Source: Oceanococcus atlanticus
GTDB taxonomy: Bacteria; Pseudomonadota; Gammaproteobacteria; Nevskiales; Oceanococcaceae
Assembly (NCBI RefSeq): GCF_002088235.1
Contig: NZ_AQQV01000001.1
Span: 806,001 to 870,000 of the forward strand
Direction: 5' to 3'
DNA length: 64,000 nucleotides
Part shown: positions 19,634 to 34,792 of the stretch, piece by piece
How the letters are laid out: every line of letters starts with the position of its first letter
How positions within the stretch are numbered: position 1 is the first letter of the stretch
Notes under the pieces: model-generated
The model's input: the letters and a program-made list of their open reading frames with translations, nothing else
Databases searched by the model: none
Told to the model about the DNA's origin: nothing
Program-made: the position numbers and the translations under genes

Positions 19634-20278
19634 CTACGCCGCGCCTTTGACCGCCGGACGAATGACCAGATCGCCACCCTTGGCACCCGGCACACCCCCC
19701 TTGATCAAAAGCAGGTTTTTCTCTGCATCGACACGCACAACTTCAAGGTTCTGCACCGTGCGACGCGCGTTACCCAGGTGGCCAGCCATCTTCTTGCCCG
19801 GGAACACGCGGCCCGGAGTCTGGTTCTGACCAATGGAACCCGGCGCGCGATGCGACAGCGAGTTACCATGAGACATACGCTGGCTGGAGAAGTTATGACG
19901 CTTGATGGCGCCCGCGAAACCTTTACCAATGCTGGTGCCGACGACGTCGACCAACTTGGCCTCCGCCAGCGCATCAACGGTAATTTCGCTACCCGCAGCC
20001 AGGTCATCGCCTTCGTTCTCGTCGAGGCGGAACTCCCAGAAACCACGACCCGCTTCGACACCGGCTTTGCGGAATTCACCCGCAAGCGGTTTGGTCAAGC
20101 GATTTGCCTTGATGTTTCCAGTGGTGACCTGAACAGCGCGGTAACCGTCAGTCTCAGCGGTCTTAACGCGCGTTACGCGGTTCGGCAGCACTTCGATCAC
20201 GGTTACTGGCACAGATTCGCCAGCTTCCGTAAACACGCGCGTCATCCCGCACTTACGGCCTATCAATCCGATTGGCAT
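19634..20278 (-). CDS. rplC: 50S ribosomal protein L3
   Basis: 214 residues; assembly initiator protein. [56 protein letters not shown]. The Gln methylated by PrmB in E. coli lies in this last motif (SIGQNQTPG). A 120-base gap separates it from rpsJ and holds a short GGCCG/CGGCC hairpin near the rpsJ stop. Confidence 0.98.
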   Translation of the reverse strand: MPIGLIGRKCGMTRVFTEAGESVPVTVIEVLPNRVTRVKTAETDGYRAVQVTTGNIKANRLTKPLAGEFRKAGVEAGRGFWEFRLDENEGDDLAAGSEITVDALAEAKLVDVVGTSIGKGFAGAIKRHNFSSQRMSHGNSLSHRAPGSIGQNQTPGRVFPGKKMAGHLGNARRTVQNLEVVRVDAEKNLLLIKGGVPGAKGGDLVIRPAVKGAA

Positions 20279-20398
20279 GAGTACAACCTCTTGCTTGCCG
20301 CCACGTCAGGGCGGTAGTCCAAATGGTTTTTCCGGTCTGCGAATCCACAGACAACGGAAGTAATTTTAAATGGCCGACTTTACGGCCGCCTGTTTGTC

Positions 20399-20716
20399 TT
20401 ACTGCAGTTTGATCTGCACATCGACACCCGCTGCCAGGTCCAGCTTGGACAGCGCGTCCACGGTCTTATCCGTGGGCTCAACGATGTCCAGCAGGCGCTT
20501 GTGCGTGCGGATTTCGTACTGGTCACGCGCGTCTTTGTTGACGTGCGGCGAAATCAGCACGGTATAGCGCTCCCTCCGGGTTGGCAGGGGAATCGGGCCG
20601 CGCACAATCGCGCCGGTGCGCTTGGCGGTATCAACGATCTCACGGACGGATTTGTCGATGAGACGATGATCAAACGCTTTGAGGCGAATGCGAATGGTCT
20701 GATTAGCTGTTGTCAT
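20399..20716 (-). CDS. rpsJ: 30S ribosomal protein S10 (NusE)
   Basis: 105 residues; ribosomal head protein that also binds NusB in antitermination and NusG. The ATG at 20716 gives [20 protein letters not shown]; an upstream start at 20755 would be encoded inside the terminator hairpin and is rejected. Central TKR-type loop: [20 protein letters not shown]. The start codon lies only 11 bases after the T-run of an intrinsic terminator, and the ribosome site (GGTAAAG) is weak. Confidence 0.97.
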   Translation of the reverse strand: MTTANQTIRIRLKAFDHRLIDKSVREIVDTAKRTGAIVRGPIPLPTRRERYTVLISPHVNKDARDQYEIRTHKRLLDIVEPTDKTVDALSKLDLAAGVDVQIKLQ

Positions 20717-20727
20717 TTTCTTTACCG

Positions 20728-20760
20728 AAAAAAACGAGGGTGCGGAAAACCGCACCCTCG
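20728..20760 (-). terminator. Intrinsic terminator / attenuator directly before rpsJ
   Basis: Perfect 11-bp stem CGAGGGTGCGG/CCGCACCCTCG (20735-20745 with 20750-20760), 4-nt loop, followed on the minus strand by seven T (20728-20734). It sits between the tuf stop (20783) and the rpsJ start (20716), downstream of a candidate promoter. Confidence 0.93.
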
Positions 20761-20773
20761 CGTAGAGCCCGCT

Positions 20774-20802
20774 AGTATAACTTTAATCGAAGATCTTGGC
20801 AA
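20774..20802 (-). promoter_or_regulatory. Candidate sigma70 promoter of the S10 operon, overlapping the tuf 3' end
   Basis: Minus strand: TTGCCA (20797-20802, inside the last tuf codons), 17-bp spacer, TATACT (20774-20779), then GC-rich AGCGGGCT. Each hexamer is 5 of 6 to consensus. The other tuf copy shares the TTGCCA but has no -10 after its stop. Confidence 0.65.
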
Positions 20803-21973
20803 CAACGCCGGCGCCGACAGTACGGCCACCTTCGCGAATTGCGAAACGAAGACCTTCATCCATCGCGATCGGCGCGATCAACTCAACCTTCATGTTCACA
20901 TTGTCACCAGGCATCACCATCTCGGTGCCTTCCGGCAATTCCACTGCGCCCGTCACGTCGGTCGTGCGGAAGTAGAACTGCGGACGGTAACCCTTGAAGA
21001 ACGGCGTGTGACGACCACCCTCTTCCTTCTTCAGGATGTACACCTCAGATTCGAACTTGGTGTGCGGCTGGATGCTGCCCGGCTTGGCCAGAACCTGGCC
21101 GCGCTCGATTTCTTCGCGCTTGGTGCCGCGCAGCAGAATGCCAACGTTGTCACCCGCGCGACCTTCGTCGAGCAGCTTGCGGAACATCTCAACACCGGTC
21201 ACCGTCGTCTTCGCGGTATCTTTGATACCCACGATTTCGATTTCTTCGCCAACCTTGATGATGCCGCGCTCAACACGACCCGTGGCCACAGTACCGCGAC
21301 CCGAAATCGAGAACACGTCCTCAACCGGCATCAGGAAGGCACCGTCAATGGCGCGCTCCGGCTCCGGAATGTATTCGTCCAGCGCAGCAATCAGTTTGTC
21401 GATCGCCTGCGAGCCAATTTCCGACTCGTCGCCTTCCAGTGCTTTCAGCGCACTGCCGATGATCACCGGGGTGTCATCACCCGGGAAATCATAGGTGTCC
21501 AGCAGTTCGCGCACTTCCATTTCCACCAGCTCGAGCAGCTCGGCGTCATCGACCATGTCAGCCTTGTTCAGGAACACGACGATGTAAGGCACGCCAACCT
21601 GGCGGGCCAGCAGAATGTGCTCACGCGTCTGCGGCATCGGGCCATCAGCGGCCGAGCACACCAGAATCGCGCCGTCCATCTGCGCCGCACCGGTGATCAT
21701 GTTCTTCACATAGTCAGCGTGTCCCGGGCAGTCCACGTGCGCGTAGTGACGCACGTCCGACTCGTATTCCACGTGAGCGGTCGAAATGGTAATACCGCGG
21801 GCTTTTTCTTCCGGGGCATTGTCAATCTGGTCGTAAGCTTTCGACTCACCACCGAACTTCTTACCCTGCACCACCGTCAGCGCTGCTGTCAGCGTCGTCT
21901 TACCGTGATCCACGTGTCCAATCGTACCCACGTTGACGTGGGGTTTCGTACGCTCAAATTTTTCCTTGGCCAT
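20783..21973 (-). CDS. tuf: Elongation factor Tu (copy next to fusA)
   Basis: 396 residues; GTPase that delivers aminoacyl-tRNA to the ribosome. G1 GHVDHGKT (19-26), G3 DCPGH, G4 NKADM, switch-I region [16 protein letters not shown], then beta-barrel domains 2 and 3. The protein is identical to that of the copy at 37213-38403; the DNA differs at roughly twenty synonymous positions, many near the gene ends. Follows fusA in the str operon order. Confidence 0.99.
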   Translation of the reverse strand: MAKEKFERTKPHVNVGTIGHVDHGKTTLTAALTVVQGKKFGGESKAYDQIDNAPEEKARGITISTAHVEYESDVRHYAHVDCPGHADYVKNMITGAAQMDGAILVCSAADGPMPQTREHILLARQVGVPYIVVFLNKADMVDDAELLELVEMEVRELLDTYDFPGDDTPVIIGSALKALEGDESEIGSQAIDKLIAALDEYIPEPERAIDGAFLMPVEDVFSISGRGTVATGRVERGIIKVGEEIEIVGIKDTAKTTVTGVEMFRKLLDEGRAGDNVGILLRGTKREEIERGQVLAKPGSIQPHTKFESEVYILKKEEGGRHTPFFKGYRPQFYFRTTDVTGAVELPEGTEMVMPGDNVNMKVELIAPIAMDEGLRFAIREGGRTVGAGVVAKIFD

Positions 21974-22003
21974 GACTCTTAACCTTTTTCAAAAAACGGG
22001 CGC

Positions 22004-24103
22004 TCAGGACGCCTTCATCACTGCTTCAGCGACGCTCGAAGGCGCCTCGTTGTACTTACCAAACTGCATTGTGTAAGTCGCACGTCCCTGGCTCATTGAG
22101 CGCAGGTCTGTCGCGTAGCCGAACATTTCGGCCAGCGGAACTTCTGCACGGATGGTTTTACCCGTCGGGGTATCTTCCATGCCTTGGACAACGCCACGGC
22201 GGCGATTCAAATCGCCCATCACGTCGCCCATGTAATCTTCCGGCGTCACCACTTCAACATCCATGATCGGCTCAAGCAAAACCGCTTTGGCTTTGCGTGC
22301 GCCTTCCTTGAAACCCATCGAGCCGGCAATTTTGAAGGCCATCTCGTTGGAATCCACATCATGGTATGAACCGTCATACAGCGTGACCTTGACGTCAACC
22401 ACCGGATAACCGCAAATCACACCGTTTTGCATCTGTTCCTGGATGCCCTTATCGACAGCCGGGATATATTCCTTGGGCACCACGCCACCCACGATGGCGT
22501 TAACAAATTCGTAGCCCTCACCAACCGGCATCGGCTCGATCTTCAGCCACACGTGACCGTATTGCCCACGCCCACCCGACTGACGAACAAACTTGCCTTC
22601 CTGCTCCACCGTCGCGCGAATGGTTTCACGGTAGGCCACCTGCGGCTTACCGACATTGGCCTCGACTTTGAACTCACGCTTCATGCGATCAACAATGATC
22701 TCAAGATGCAGCTCGCCCATACCGGAAATGATGGTCTGCCCGGACTCTTCGTCGGTATGCACGCGGAACGAAGGATCTTCCTGCGCCAGCTTCTGCAGCG
22801 CCAAACCCATCTTTTCCTGATCCGACTTGGTCTTCGGCTCAACCGCAACCGAAATAACCGGCTCCGGAAATTCCATGCGCTCCAGGATAACCGGCGCATC
22901 CGGTGAACACAGCGTGGTCCCGGTGGTGATGTTCTTCAGGCCGACACATGCGGCGATGTCGCCTGCGCGAACCTCTTTGATTTCTTCGCGCGTATTGGAA
23001 TGCATCTGCAGAATGCGGCCGATGCGCTCTTTCTTGCCATCCGTAGAGTTGTAAACCGAATCACCCGCGGACAGCACGCCAGAGTAAACGCGCACGAAGG
23101 TCAGCGTACCAACGTAAGGGTCGGTAGCAATCTTGAATGCCAGCGCCGCAAAAGGCTCGTCATCCGACGATTTGCGCAGCATGGCTTTTTCAGGATCATC
23201 AGGATCCGTGCCCTTGATGGCCTTGACTTCCAAAGGTGACGGCATGAACTCGACAACTGCATCGAGCAGGGCTTGAACACCTTTGTTCTTGAAGGCCGTA
23301 CCACACAGGGTGAGCACAACTTCGTTAGCCAGCACACGGGCACGCAGCCCCTGCTTGATCTCATCGACGGAAAGCTCGCCCTCTTCGAGGTACTTTTCCA
23401 TCAACCCTTCATTGGCTTCAGCCGCCGCCTCGATCATCGCTTCGCGATATTCTTCAGCTTTGGCCTGCAGATCGGCCGGGATATCACGCTCTTCGAACGT
23501 CATACCCATGTCATCCTGGTTCCAGTGAATGGCCTTCATCCGGAACAGGTCGACCACACCCTCGAAATCTTCTTCCGCGCCGATCGACAGCTGTATCGGC
23601 ACCGCATTGGCACCGAGGCGCTTGCGGATCATGTCGATACAGCGGTAATAGTCCGCACCCATTTTGTCCATCTTGTTGATGAACACCATGCGCGGCACTT
23701 CGTACTTGTCTGCCTGACGCCAGACCGTTTCAGTCTGCGGCTCTACACCTGCGTTGGCATCAAGCACACAGACAGCGCCATCAAGCACACGCAGGGACCG
23801 CTCAACTTCAATGGTGAAGTCGACGTGCCCCGGCGTGTCGATGATGTTGATGCGATATCGCTCCGGGAACTGCTGCTCCATCCCCTGCCAGAAGCAGGTT
23901 GTCGCAGCCGAGGTGATGGTGATCCCTCGTTCTTGCTCCTGCTCCATCCAGTCCATCGTGGCAGCGCCATCATGGACTTCACCCATCTTGTGCGACACAC
24001 CGGTGTAATAAAGGATACGCTCGGTGGTTGTCGTCTTACCGGCATCAATATGGGCCATGATGCCAATATTGCGGTAATGCTCAATCGGGGTGGTACGGGC
24101 CAC
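22004..24103 (-). CDS. fusA: Elongation factor G
   Basis: 699 residues; translocation GTPase, also acting in ribosome recycling. G1 AHIDAGKT (17-24), [27 protein letters not shown], and domain IV with [20 protein letters not shown]. The classical EF-G 1 type by length and by position in rpsL-rpsG-fusA-tuf. Confidence 0.99.
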   Translation of the reverse strand: MARTTPIEHYRNIGIMAHIDAGKTTTTERILYYTGVSHKMGEVHDGAATMDWMEQEQERGITITSAATTCFWQGMEQQFPERYRINIIDTPGHVDFTIEVERSLRVLDGAVCVLDANAGVEPQTETVWRQADKYEVPRMVFINKMDKMGADYYRCIDMIRKRLGANAVPIQLSIGAEEDFEGVVDLFRMKAIHWNQDDMGMTFEERDIPADLQAKAEEYREAMIEAAAEANEGLMEKYLEEGELSVDEIKQGLRARVLANEVVLTLCGTAFKNKGVQALLDAVVEFMPSPLEVKAIKGTDPDDPEKAMLRKSSDDEPFAALAFKIATDPYVGTLTFVRVYSGVLSAGDSVYNSTDGKKERIGRILQMHSNTREEIKEVRAGDIAACVGLKNITTGTTLCSPDAPVILERMEFPEPVISVAVEPKTKSDQEKMGLALQKLAQEDPSFRVHTDEESGQTIISGMGELHLEIIVDRMKREFKVEANVGKPQVAYRETIRATVEQEGKFVRQSGGRGQYGHVWLKIEPMPVGEGYEFVNAIVGGVVPKEYIPAVDKGIQEQMQNGVICGYPVVDVKVTLYDGSYHDVDSNEMAFKIAGSMGFKEGARKAKAVLLEPIMDVEVVTPEDYMGDVMGDLNRRRGVVQGMEDTPTGKTIRAEVPLAEMFGYATDLRSMSQGRATYTMQFGKYNEAPSSVAEAVMKAS

Positions 24104-24130
24104 AGCAAGTTTCCTAGCAGCTCGCGCGCT

Positions 24131-24604
24131 TTACCAGCGGAAGTGGGAGAAAGCTTTGTTGGCTTCTGCCATACGGTGCGTATCTTCGCGCTTCTTGATC
24201 GCGCTACCACGCTGCTCGGACGCATCCATCACTTCACCAGCCAGACGCTCCGCCATGGTCTTTTCACCACGTGCACGAGCAGCGTCAATCAACCAACGCA
24301 TGGCCAGCGTGGTGCGACGCACAGCGCGCACTTCAACCGGAACCTGGTAGGTGGCACCACCAACACGACGAGACTTCACCTCGACGACCGGACGGATGTT
24401 GTCCAGCGCTTCTTCCAGAATCGCCAACGGCTCTTCGGTGCTCTTGCGCTCAGCAATACGGTCCAGGGCACCGTAGACGATGCCTTCGGCGGTGGATTTC
24501 TTGCCAGAGTGCATGATCATGTTAATGAACTTAGCAAGCTGGACAGATTTGAATTTTGGATCGGGCAGCGGCTGACGCGGCTGTATCTCACGACGACGGG
24601 GCAT
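24131..24604 (-). CDS. rpsG: 30S ribosomal protein S7
   Basis: 157 residues; nucleates assembly of the 30S head and contacts E-site t[58 protein letters not shown], and C-terminal [15 protein letters not shown], the short form without the E. coli K-12 extension. Confidence 0.98.
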   Translation of the reverse strand: MPRRREIQPRQPLPDPKFKSVQLAKFINMIMHSGKKSTAEGIVYGALDRIAERKSTEEPLAILEEALDNIRPVVEVKSRRVGGATYQVPVEVRAVRRTTLAMRWLIDAARARGEKTMAERLAGEVMDASEQRGSAIKKREDTHRMAEANKAFSHFRW

Positions 24605-24646
24605 TGTTTACTCTTCTCTTAACTGAAGGGCGCAAGACGAAGGGCG

Positions 24647-25021
24647 TTAGCCCTTGGGCCGCTTGGCACCGTATTTGGAACGGCCCTGACGGCGCTTCTC
24701 GACACCACTGGTATCCAGCGAGCCGCGCACGGTGTGGTAGCGCACACCCGGCAAATCCTTGACACGACCACCGCGGATCAGAACCACGGAGTGTTCCTGC
24801 AGGTTATGACCTTCACCACCGATGTAGCTGGTGACCTCAAAGCCATTGGTCAGACGCACACGGGCGACTTTACGCAACGCCGAGTTCGGTTTCTTCGGAG
24901 TGGTGGTGTACACGCGGGTGCAAACACCGCGTTTTTGAGGGCAGGCTTCCAGGGCAGGAACTTTGTTCTTGACCGGCTTGTCTTTGCGCCCTTTCCGTAC
25001 GAGTTGATTGATCGTCGGCAC
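24647..25021 (-). CDS. rpsL: 30S ribosomal protein S12
   Basis: 124 residues from a GTG start with AAGGA 8 bases upstream. Decoding-site protein. The loops [19 protein letters not shown] and [15 protein letters not shown] carry the wild-type Lys (PKKPNS) and KDLPGVRYH that change in streptomycin-resistant mutants, so a sensitive type is expected. Starts 24 bases after the T-run of a strong terminator hairpin. Confidence 0.98.
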   Translation of the reverse strand: MPTINQLVRKGRKDKPVKNKVPALEACPQKRGVCTRVYTTTPKKPNSALRKVARVRLTNGFEVTSYIGGEGHNLQEHSVVLIRGGRVKDLPGVRYHTVRGSLDTSGVEKRRQGRSKYGAKRPKG

Positions 25022-25045
25022 GAAGCGAATCCTTGGATTTTCCGT

Positions 25046-25080
25046 AAAAAAATGACACGTCGGGCGGGCCGACGTGTCAT
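25046..25080 (-). terminator. Intrinsic terminator / attenuator directly before rpsL
   Basis: Perfect 12-bp stem ATGACACGTCGG/CCGACGTGTCAT (25052-25063 with 25069-25080), 5-nt loop, followed on the minus strand by seven T (25046-25052). It can end the rplK-rpoC transcript, but it lies downstream of the rpsL promoter candidate and so is also in the rpsL leader. Confidence 0.93.
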
Positions 25081-25092
25081 GAAAGGCCGCGA

Positions 25093-25121
25093 ATAGTAGC
25101 GATTTGACCTTAGAGTGTCAA
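25093..25121 (-). promoter_or_regulatory. Strong sigma70 promoter candidate for rpsL-rpsG-fusA-tuf
   Basis: Minus strand: perfect TTGACA (25116-25121), 17-bp spacer, TACTAT (25093-25098), then GC-rich TCGCGGCC. The whole element lies between the rpoC stop (25137) and the hairpin at 25052-25080. The predicted start, near 25086, would be only a few bases before the hairpin. Confidence 0.8.
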
Positions 25122-25136
25122 GGTAAAATCGCTGCC

Positions 25137-29345
<4,209 letters not shown>

Positions 29346-29402
29346 GTCAGCTCCGCCGACCTATTTAATTCGTAATACCAAGCAAACCCGTCAACAGCCG
29401 GA

Positions 29403-32400
29403 TCAGTCGTCCGTATCCAGCTCAATGTTCAGGGCCAGGGAGCGAATTTCCTTGACCAGAACGTTGAAGGATTCCGGCATGCCCGCATCCATGTAGTGAT
29501 CGCCATCGACAATCGACTTGTACATGCGGGTACGACCAGCGGTGTCATCAGACTTGACGGTGAGCATTTCCTGCAACGTGTAGGCGGCGCCATAAGCTTC
29601 CAGAGCCCAGACCTCCATCTCCCCGAAGCGCTGACCACCGTTCTGCGCCTTACCGCCCAGCGGCTGCTGGGTGACCAGCGAGTACGGCCCGGTGGAACGT
29701 GCATGCATCTTGTCATCCACAAGGTGGTTGAGCTTGAGCATGTACATGTAACCCACGGTGACATCGCGTTCAAACGGCTCGCCGGTGCGACCGTCAAACA
29801 GCGTGACCTGACCGGTTTCGCTCAATCCGGCTTCGCGGAACAAGTTGATGATGTCCTCTTCGCCAGCGCCATCAAAGACCGGTGTCGCCACGGGCAAACC
29901 GCCCTGCAGGTTCTTGGCCAGCTCGATGACTTCGTCATCCTGCATGGCTTCGATGCCGGCATCCGGCTTACCGTCACGTGCATAAACGGTCTCGGCCAGG
30001 TACTTGCGCAGCTTGCCGGCCTCAACCACGCGCTGCTCTTCCATCATGCGCTGCAGTTTCAGGCCGATGCCCTTGGCCGCATAGCCAAGATGGGTCTCAA
30101 GAACCTGCCCGATGTTCATACGCGAGGGTACGCCCAGCGGGTTGAGGACGATATCCACGGTGGTGCCATCGGCACTGTGCGGCATGTCTTCAACCGGAAC
30201 GATCTGCGAAATCACGCCCTTGTTACCGTGGCGACCAGCCATCTTGTCACCCGGCTGGATGCGACGCTTGACCGCGAGGTACACCTTGACCATCTTGAGC
30301 ACGCCCGGGGCCAGTTCGTCGCCCTGGGTGATTTTCTCTTTCTTGGTCTTGAAGCGCTGATCGAACTCTTCCCGTTGCTCTTTCAGCTGCTTGGCCATCG
30401 CTTCGAGCTGGGTCTGCGCCTCTTCTTCACGCAGGCGGATATCGAACCACTTGTCCTGGTCCAGATCATCCAGGTAGGCCTCTTCGATGGCCGCACCTGA
30501 CTTCAGCTTCTTGGGACCACCATCAGCCACCGCGCCAATCAGCATGGTGCGGGTACGCGCGAAAATGTCATCTTCGAAGATACGCAGCTCGTCCTGCAGG
30601 TCCTTGCGAACCTGGGCCAGCTCCGATTCTTCGATAGCCAGGGCACGCGCATCCTTCTCTACCCCTTCACGGGTGAACACGCGCACATCAATGACCGTGC
30701 CTTCGATGGATGACGGCACGCGCAGCGACGTGTCCTTCACATCCGATGCTTTCTCACCGAAGATCGCCCGCAGCAGTTTTTCTTCCGGCGTCAGCTGGGT
30801 CTCGCCCTTGGGCGTGACTTTACCGACCAGAATATCGCCAGCCTTGACCTCGGCACCGATGTACACAACACCGGCGTCATCCAGCTTGCGCAGCGCGGAT
30901 TCGTTGACATTGGGGATATCGTCGGAAATTTCTTCCGGCCCCAGCTTGGTTTCACGCGCGACGCAGGTCAGCTCTTCGATATGGATGGTGGTGAAGCGAT
31001 CTTCTTCCACAACCCGCTCGGACACCAAAATGGAGTCCTCGAAGTTGTAACCGTTCCAGGGCATGAACGCGACCAGCATGTTCTGGCCCAGCGCAAGCTC
31101 ACCCATGTCGGTGGACGGACCGTCCGCGATCACATCACCGGCGGCAATCACATCACCGGGTTTCACCAGCGGACGCTGGTTGATGCAGGTGTTCTGGTTG
31201 GAACGGGTGTACTTGATGAAGTTGTAGATATCCACGCCCGGCTCGCCCGGCACGGTTTCGTCATCATTCACACGAATCACGATACGCGCAGCGTCAACCT
31301 TGTCGACGCGGCCGCCGCGCTTGGCGGTCATGGCCACACCGGAGTCCACCGCCACACGGCGCTCCATGCCGGTACCGACCAGCGGCTTCTCGGCACGCAG
31401 ACACGGCACAGCCTGGCGCTGCATGTTCGAGCCCATGAGCGCACGGTTGGCGTCATCATGCTCGAGGAACGGGATAATCGAAGCCGCAACCGACACGATC
31501 TGTTTCGGCGAAACATCCATGTACTGGATTTTTTCCGGCGACATGATCGTGAATTCGTTCATGTGGCGCACGGCGACCAGATCGTCGGTGAAGTTGCCGG
31601 CGTCATCCAGCTGGGCGTTAGCCTGCGCAATGACGTAACGACCTTCTTCAATAGCCGACAGATACTCAATGTCGCTGGTCACCTGGCCGTTCTCAACGCG
31701 GCGATACGGTGTTTCCAGGAAGCCGTATTCGTTGGTCCGCGCGTACACCGACAACGAGTTGATCAGGCCGATGTTCGGACCTTCAGGCGTCTCAATCGGG
31801 CAGATACGACCATAGTGAGTCGGATGCACGTCGCGCACTTCGAAGCCTGCGCGCTCGCGGGTCAGACCACCTGGGCCCAAAGCGGAGACGCGACGCTTAT
31901 GCGTCACTTCCGACAGCGGGTTGTTCTGGTCCATGAACTGCGACAGCTGCGATGAACCGAAGAACTCCTTAACCGCAGCTGCAACCGGCTTGGCGTTGAT
32001 CAGATCCTGCGGCATCAGGCCTTCGGATTCAGCCAGAGCCAGACGCTCGCGCACAGCACGCTCAACACGCACCAGACCGGTGCGGAAGGTGTTTTCGGCC
32101 ATCTCGCCGACGCTGCGAACGCGGCGATTGCCCAGATGATCGATGTCATCAGTCTGGCCAATACCATTACGGATATTGATCAACTCCTGAATCACATCAA
32201 GGATGTCATCATGGGTCAGCACGCCCGGCCCGGTGACATCGTCACGGCCCAGACGGCGGTTGAACTTCATCCGGCCAACAGCCGACAGATCGTAACGTTC
32301 TTCGGCGAAGAACAGATTGTCGAACAGACCTTCGGCGGCTTCCTTGGTCGGCGGCTCACCCGGACGCATCATGCGGTAGATCTCAACCAACGCTTCCAGG

Positions 32401-33488
32401 CGGGTGCGCGTCGGATCAATACGCAGGGTCTCGGAGACGTACGGCCCCTTGTCCAGGTCATTGACGTAAAGCGTATCGATCTTTTCGATGCTGGCCTTAC
32501 GCAGCTCAACAATGAGCTCTTCGGTCAACTGTGCGTTGGCCTCGGCAATCACCTCACCGGTATCGCCGTCAATGATCGACTTGGCCAGGCTCTTGCCCAG
32601 CAGGTAGCTGTCCGGCACTTCCAGGCTATCAAGACCGGCATCAGCCATCTTCTTGATATGACGCTGGGTGATACGACGACCTTCTTCAACCAGGATCTCG
32701 TCACCGGCTTTGATGTCGAACGCCGCCAGCTCGCCACGCAGACGCTCCGGAATCAATTCCAGACGTGCGCCCTCAGCGGAGAGGAAGAACGTGTTGGTTT
32801 CATGGAAGCGGGCGAGGATTTGCTCGTCGTCCATTTCCAACGCACGCAGCAGGATCGAAACCGGCAGCTTGCGCCGACGGTCGATACGCACGTACACCAG
32901 ATCCTTGGGGTCGAACTCGAAGTCCAGCCACGAGCCGCGGTACGGAATGATGCGTGCGGAGTACAACAATTTACCCGACGAGTGGCTCTTGCCCTTGTCA
33001 TGGTCAAAGAACACACCAGGGCTGCGATGCAGCTGCGACACCACGACACGCTCGGTGCCGTTGATGATGAAGGTGCCGTTGTCCGTCATCAGGGGCAGTT
33101 CGCCCATGTAGACTTCCTGCTCGCGCACGTCCTTGACGCGTTTCTCTTTGCTTTCCTTGTCATAAATGACCAGGCGCACTTTGACACGCAGGGGCGCAGA
33201 GTAGGTCATGCCACGTACGCGGCACTCTTTTTCATCAAACGTCGGCTCACCCAAACGGTAGCTGACGTATTCCAGCGCGGCGCTGCCAGAGTAGCTTTCC
33301 ATCGGGAAAACCGAACTCAGGGCACCGTGCAGGCCGATGGCCTCGCGGGAGCGGGGTTTGGTATCCCGCTGCAGAAAATTCTTGTAGGACTCGATCTGAG
33401 TCGCCAGCAAAAACGGCACGTCGAGCGGCGCAATGCGCTTGCCAAAATCCTTGCGGACGCGCTTTTTCTCGGTGAACGAGTAGGCCAT
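29403..33488 (-). CDS. rpoB: RNA polymerase beta subunit
   Basis: 1361 residues. Starts [19 protein letters not shown]. The rifampicin region reads [19 protein letters not shown] and [14 protein letters not shown], the wild-type sensitive pattern. Other core motifs: [15 protein letters not shown] and the C-terminal [20 protein letters not shown]. Separated from rpoC by 57 bases and from rplL by an attenuator-like hairpin. Confidence 0.99.
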   Translation of the reverse strand: MAYSFTEKKRVRKDFGKRIAPLDVPFLLATQIESYKNFLQRDTKPRSREAIGLHGALSSVFPMESYSGSAALEYVSYRLGEPTFDEKECRVRGMTYSAPLRVKVRLVIYDKESKEKRVKDVREQEVYMGELPLMTDNGTFIINGTERVVVSQLHRSPGVFFDHDKGKSHSSGKLLYSARIIPYRGSWLDFEFDPKDLVYVRIDRRRKLPVSILLRALEMDDEQILARFHETNTFFLSAEGARLELIPERLRGELAAFDIKAGDEILVEEGRRITQRHIKKMADAGLDSLEVPDSYLLGKSLAKSIIDGDTGEVIAEANAQLTEELIVELRKASIEKIDTLYVNDLDKGPYVSETLRIDPTRTRLEALVEIYRMMRPGEPPTKEAAEGLFDNLFFAEERYDLSAVGRMKFNRRLGRDDVTGPGVLTHDDILDVIQELINIRNGIGQTDDIDHLGNRRVRSVGEMAENTFRTGLVRVERAVRERLALAESEGLMPQDLINAKPVAAAVKEFFGSSQLSQFMDQNNPLSEVTHKRRVSALGPGGLTRERAGFEVRDVHPTHYGRICPIETPEGPNIGLINSLSVYARTNEYGFLETPYRRVENGQVTSDIEYLSAIEEGRYVIAQANAQLDDAGNFTDDLVAVRHMNEFTIMSPEKIQYMDVSPKQIVSVAASIIPFLEHDDANRALMGSNMQRQAVPCLRAEKPLVGTGMERRVAVDSGVAMTAKRGGRVDKVDAARIVIRVNDDETVPGEPGVDIYNFIKYTRSNQNTCINQRPLVKPGDVIAAGDVIADGPSTDMGELALGQNMLVAFMPWNGYNFEDSILVSERVVEEDRFTTIHIEELTCVARETKLGPEEISDDIPNVNESALRKLDDAGVVYIGAEVKAGDILVGKVTPKGETQLTPEEKLLRAIFGEKASDVKDTSLRVPSSIEGTVIDVRVFTREGVEKDARALAIEESELAQVRKDLQDELRIFEDDIFARTRTMLIGAVADGGPKKLKSGAAIEEAYLDDLDQDKWFDIRLREEEAQTQLEAMAKQLKEQREEFDQRFKTKKEKITQGDELAPGVLKMVKVYLAVKRRIQPGDKMAGRHGNKGVISQIVPVEDMPHSADGTTVDIVLNPLGVPSRMNIGQVLETHLGYAAKGIGLKLQRMMEEQRVVEAGKLRKYLAETVYARDGKPDAGIEAMQDDEVIELAKNLQGGLPVATPVFDGAGEEDIINLFREAGLSETGQVTLFDGRTGEPFERDVTVGYMYMLKLNHLVDDKMHARSTGPYSLVTQQPLGGKAQNGGQRFGEMEVWALEAYGAAYTLQEMLTVKSDDTAGRTRMYKSIVDGDHYMDAGMPESFNVLVKEIRSLALNIELDTDD

Positions 33489-33539
33489 CTGTAACCTCAG
33501 TCTTCAGACTAGAATCGCGCGAACGCGCGAATAAACAGC

Positions 33540-33569
33540 AAAAGGCCGGTGGCTTTCGCCACCAGCCTT
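33540..33569 (-). terminator. Attenuator-like hairpin between rplL and rpoB
   Basis: 12-position stem with one mismatch (33542-33553 with 33558-33569), 4-nt loop TTTC, followed on the minus strand by TTTTGCTGTTT. E. coli has a partial terminator in the same rplL-rpoB gap that lowers rpoBC expression relative to L7/L12. Confidence 0.75.
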
Positions 33570-33609
33570 GTTACCGGTTTTAATGAAGAGAACCGGATTC
33601 AAGTCGGGC

Positions 33610-33996
33610 TTATTTCAGCTCGACTTTAGCGCCAGCTTCTTCCAGCTGCTTCTTGATGTCTTCGGCTTCGGCCTTAGCAACACCTTCCTTCAGAGTGGAG
33701 GGTGCACCTTCAACCGCTTCCTTAGCTTCCTTCAGACCCAGACCGGTAACACCACGGACGGCCTTAATGACCGCAACCTTGTTGTCGCCGAAGCTGGCCA
33801 GAACGACATCGAATTCGTCTTTTTCTTCTGCAGCGGCAGCATCACCACCAGCAGCAGCGCCACCAGCGGCAGCAACAGCCACCGGAGCAGCGGCAGAAAC
33901 GCCGAATTTTTCTTCCATCATGGACACGAGTTCCACCACGTCCATCACGGACATTTCGGCGATCGCGTCGAGTACTTCTTCTTTAGACAGTGCCAT
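33610..33996 (-). CDS. rplL: 50S ribosomal protein L7/L12
   Basis: 128 residues; flexible stalk protein that recruits translation factors. N-terminal dimer domain [20 protein letters not shown], Ala/Gly hinge (about 38-52), C-terminal [20 protein letters not shown]. The ATG at 33996 is used because AGGAG lies 9 bases upstream; a TTG two codons earlier is too close to it. Confidence 0.98.
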   Translation of the reverse strand: MALSKEEVLDAIAEMSVMDVVELVSMMEEKFGVSAAAPVAVAAAGGAAAGGDAAAAEEKDEFDVVLASFGDNKVAVIKAVRGVTGLGLKEAKEAVEGAPSTLKEGVAKAEAEDIKKQLEEAGAKVELK

Positions 33997-34032
33997 TTTC
34001 AATAACTCCTAATATCGGTATCCAAACGAGGG

Positions 34033-34560
34033 TCACGCCGCCTGCTTCTGGTCGCGTACCGCAGCCACAACACGTGCGGTCTGTGCCACCGGCTCTTTGA
34101 GGGTACGGACGAACTTGCTGACCGGTGCCTGAATAACACCCATCAGTATCGCCAGTGCCTGCTCGCGAGTCGGCAGATCAGCCAGACGTGCAATGTCGGA
34201 CGCCGGAAGCAGTTGGCCGCTGACGGATACCGCCGTGACCTTCAGTGCCTCGTTTTCCTTGCTGAAATCTTTGATGACGCGTGCTGCTGCGCCCGGATCT
34301 TCCATCGAAAACCCGAGAATCACCGGACCAACGAATGCATCGTTCATGCACTCGAATTCGGTACCGGCCACAGCACGTTTCGCCAACGAGTTCTTGACCA
34401 CTTTCAAGAATGCACCACCGTCGCGTGCCTTGGCACGCAATGCAGTCATCTTTTCTGCGGACAGACCTCGATACTCCGCAACCACAGCTGAATGCGCTTC
34501 AGCCGCGACCGCGTTGATTTCGGCAACGAGGGCTTTCTTGTCTTCAAGCCTGAGAGCCAT
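34033..34560 (-). CDS. rplJ: 50S ribosomal protein L10
   Basis: 175 residues; base of the L7/L12 stalk. MALRLEDKKALVAEINAVAA, YRGLSAEKMTALRAKARDGG, KVVKNSLAKRAV; the C-terminal helix binds L12 dimers. The L10-(L12) complex represses its own message in E. coli by binding the leader annotated upstream. Confidence 0.98.
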   Translation of the reverse strand: MALRLEDKKALVAEINAVAAEAHSAVVAEYRGLSAEKMTALRAKARDGGAFLKVVKNSLAKRAVAGTEFECMNDAFVGPVILGFSMEDPGAAARVIKDFSKENEALKVTAVSVSGQLLPASDIARLADLPTREQALAILMGVIQAPVSKFVRTLKEPVAQTARVVAAVRDQKQAA

Positions 34561-34790
34561 AATTCCCTCGGTGTGACAGTTGCAACAAAAATGTCAGTGA
34601 CCGACCATGTGATCTGTCACCAACCCCTACGGCGTCCCGCTAGCGGGAGCACCATCTGCGCAGGCCGGGTATCACCCCATTTGTTCCCTTGCGGGTACCT
34701 GCGGTCTTTGACGGCGCAGCAGCAACTGCCACGTCGCAAAGTCCTTGAAACGCCATCCTGCTCGCGCAAGATGACGCTTTATCTATTACG
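34561..34790 (-). promoter_or_regulatory. Probable L10 leader (rplJL autoregulation)
   Basis: A 232-base non-coding gap between rplA and rplJ. On the minus strand it has the conserved core CCTGCGCAGATGGTG followed by hairpin TCCCGCTAGCGGGA and GGTGACAG, resembling the kink-turn region bound by L10 in other proteobacteria. Identified by resemblance only; no covariance search was possible. No other gene is seen here. Confidence 0.7.
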
Positions 34791-34792
34791 CC

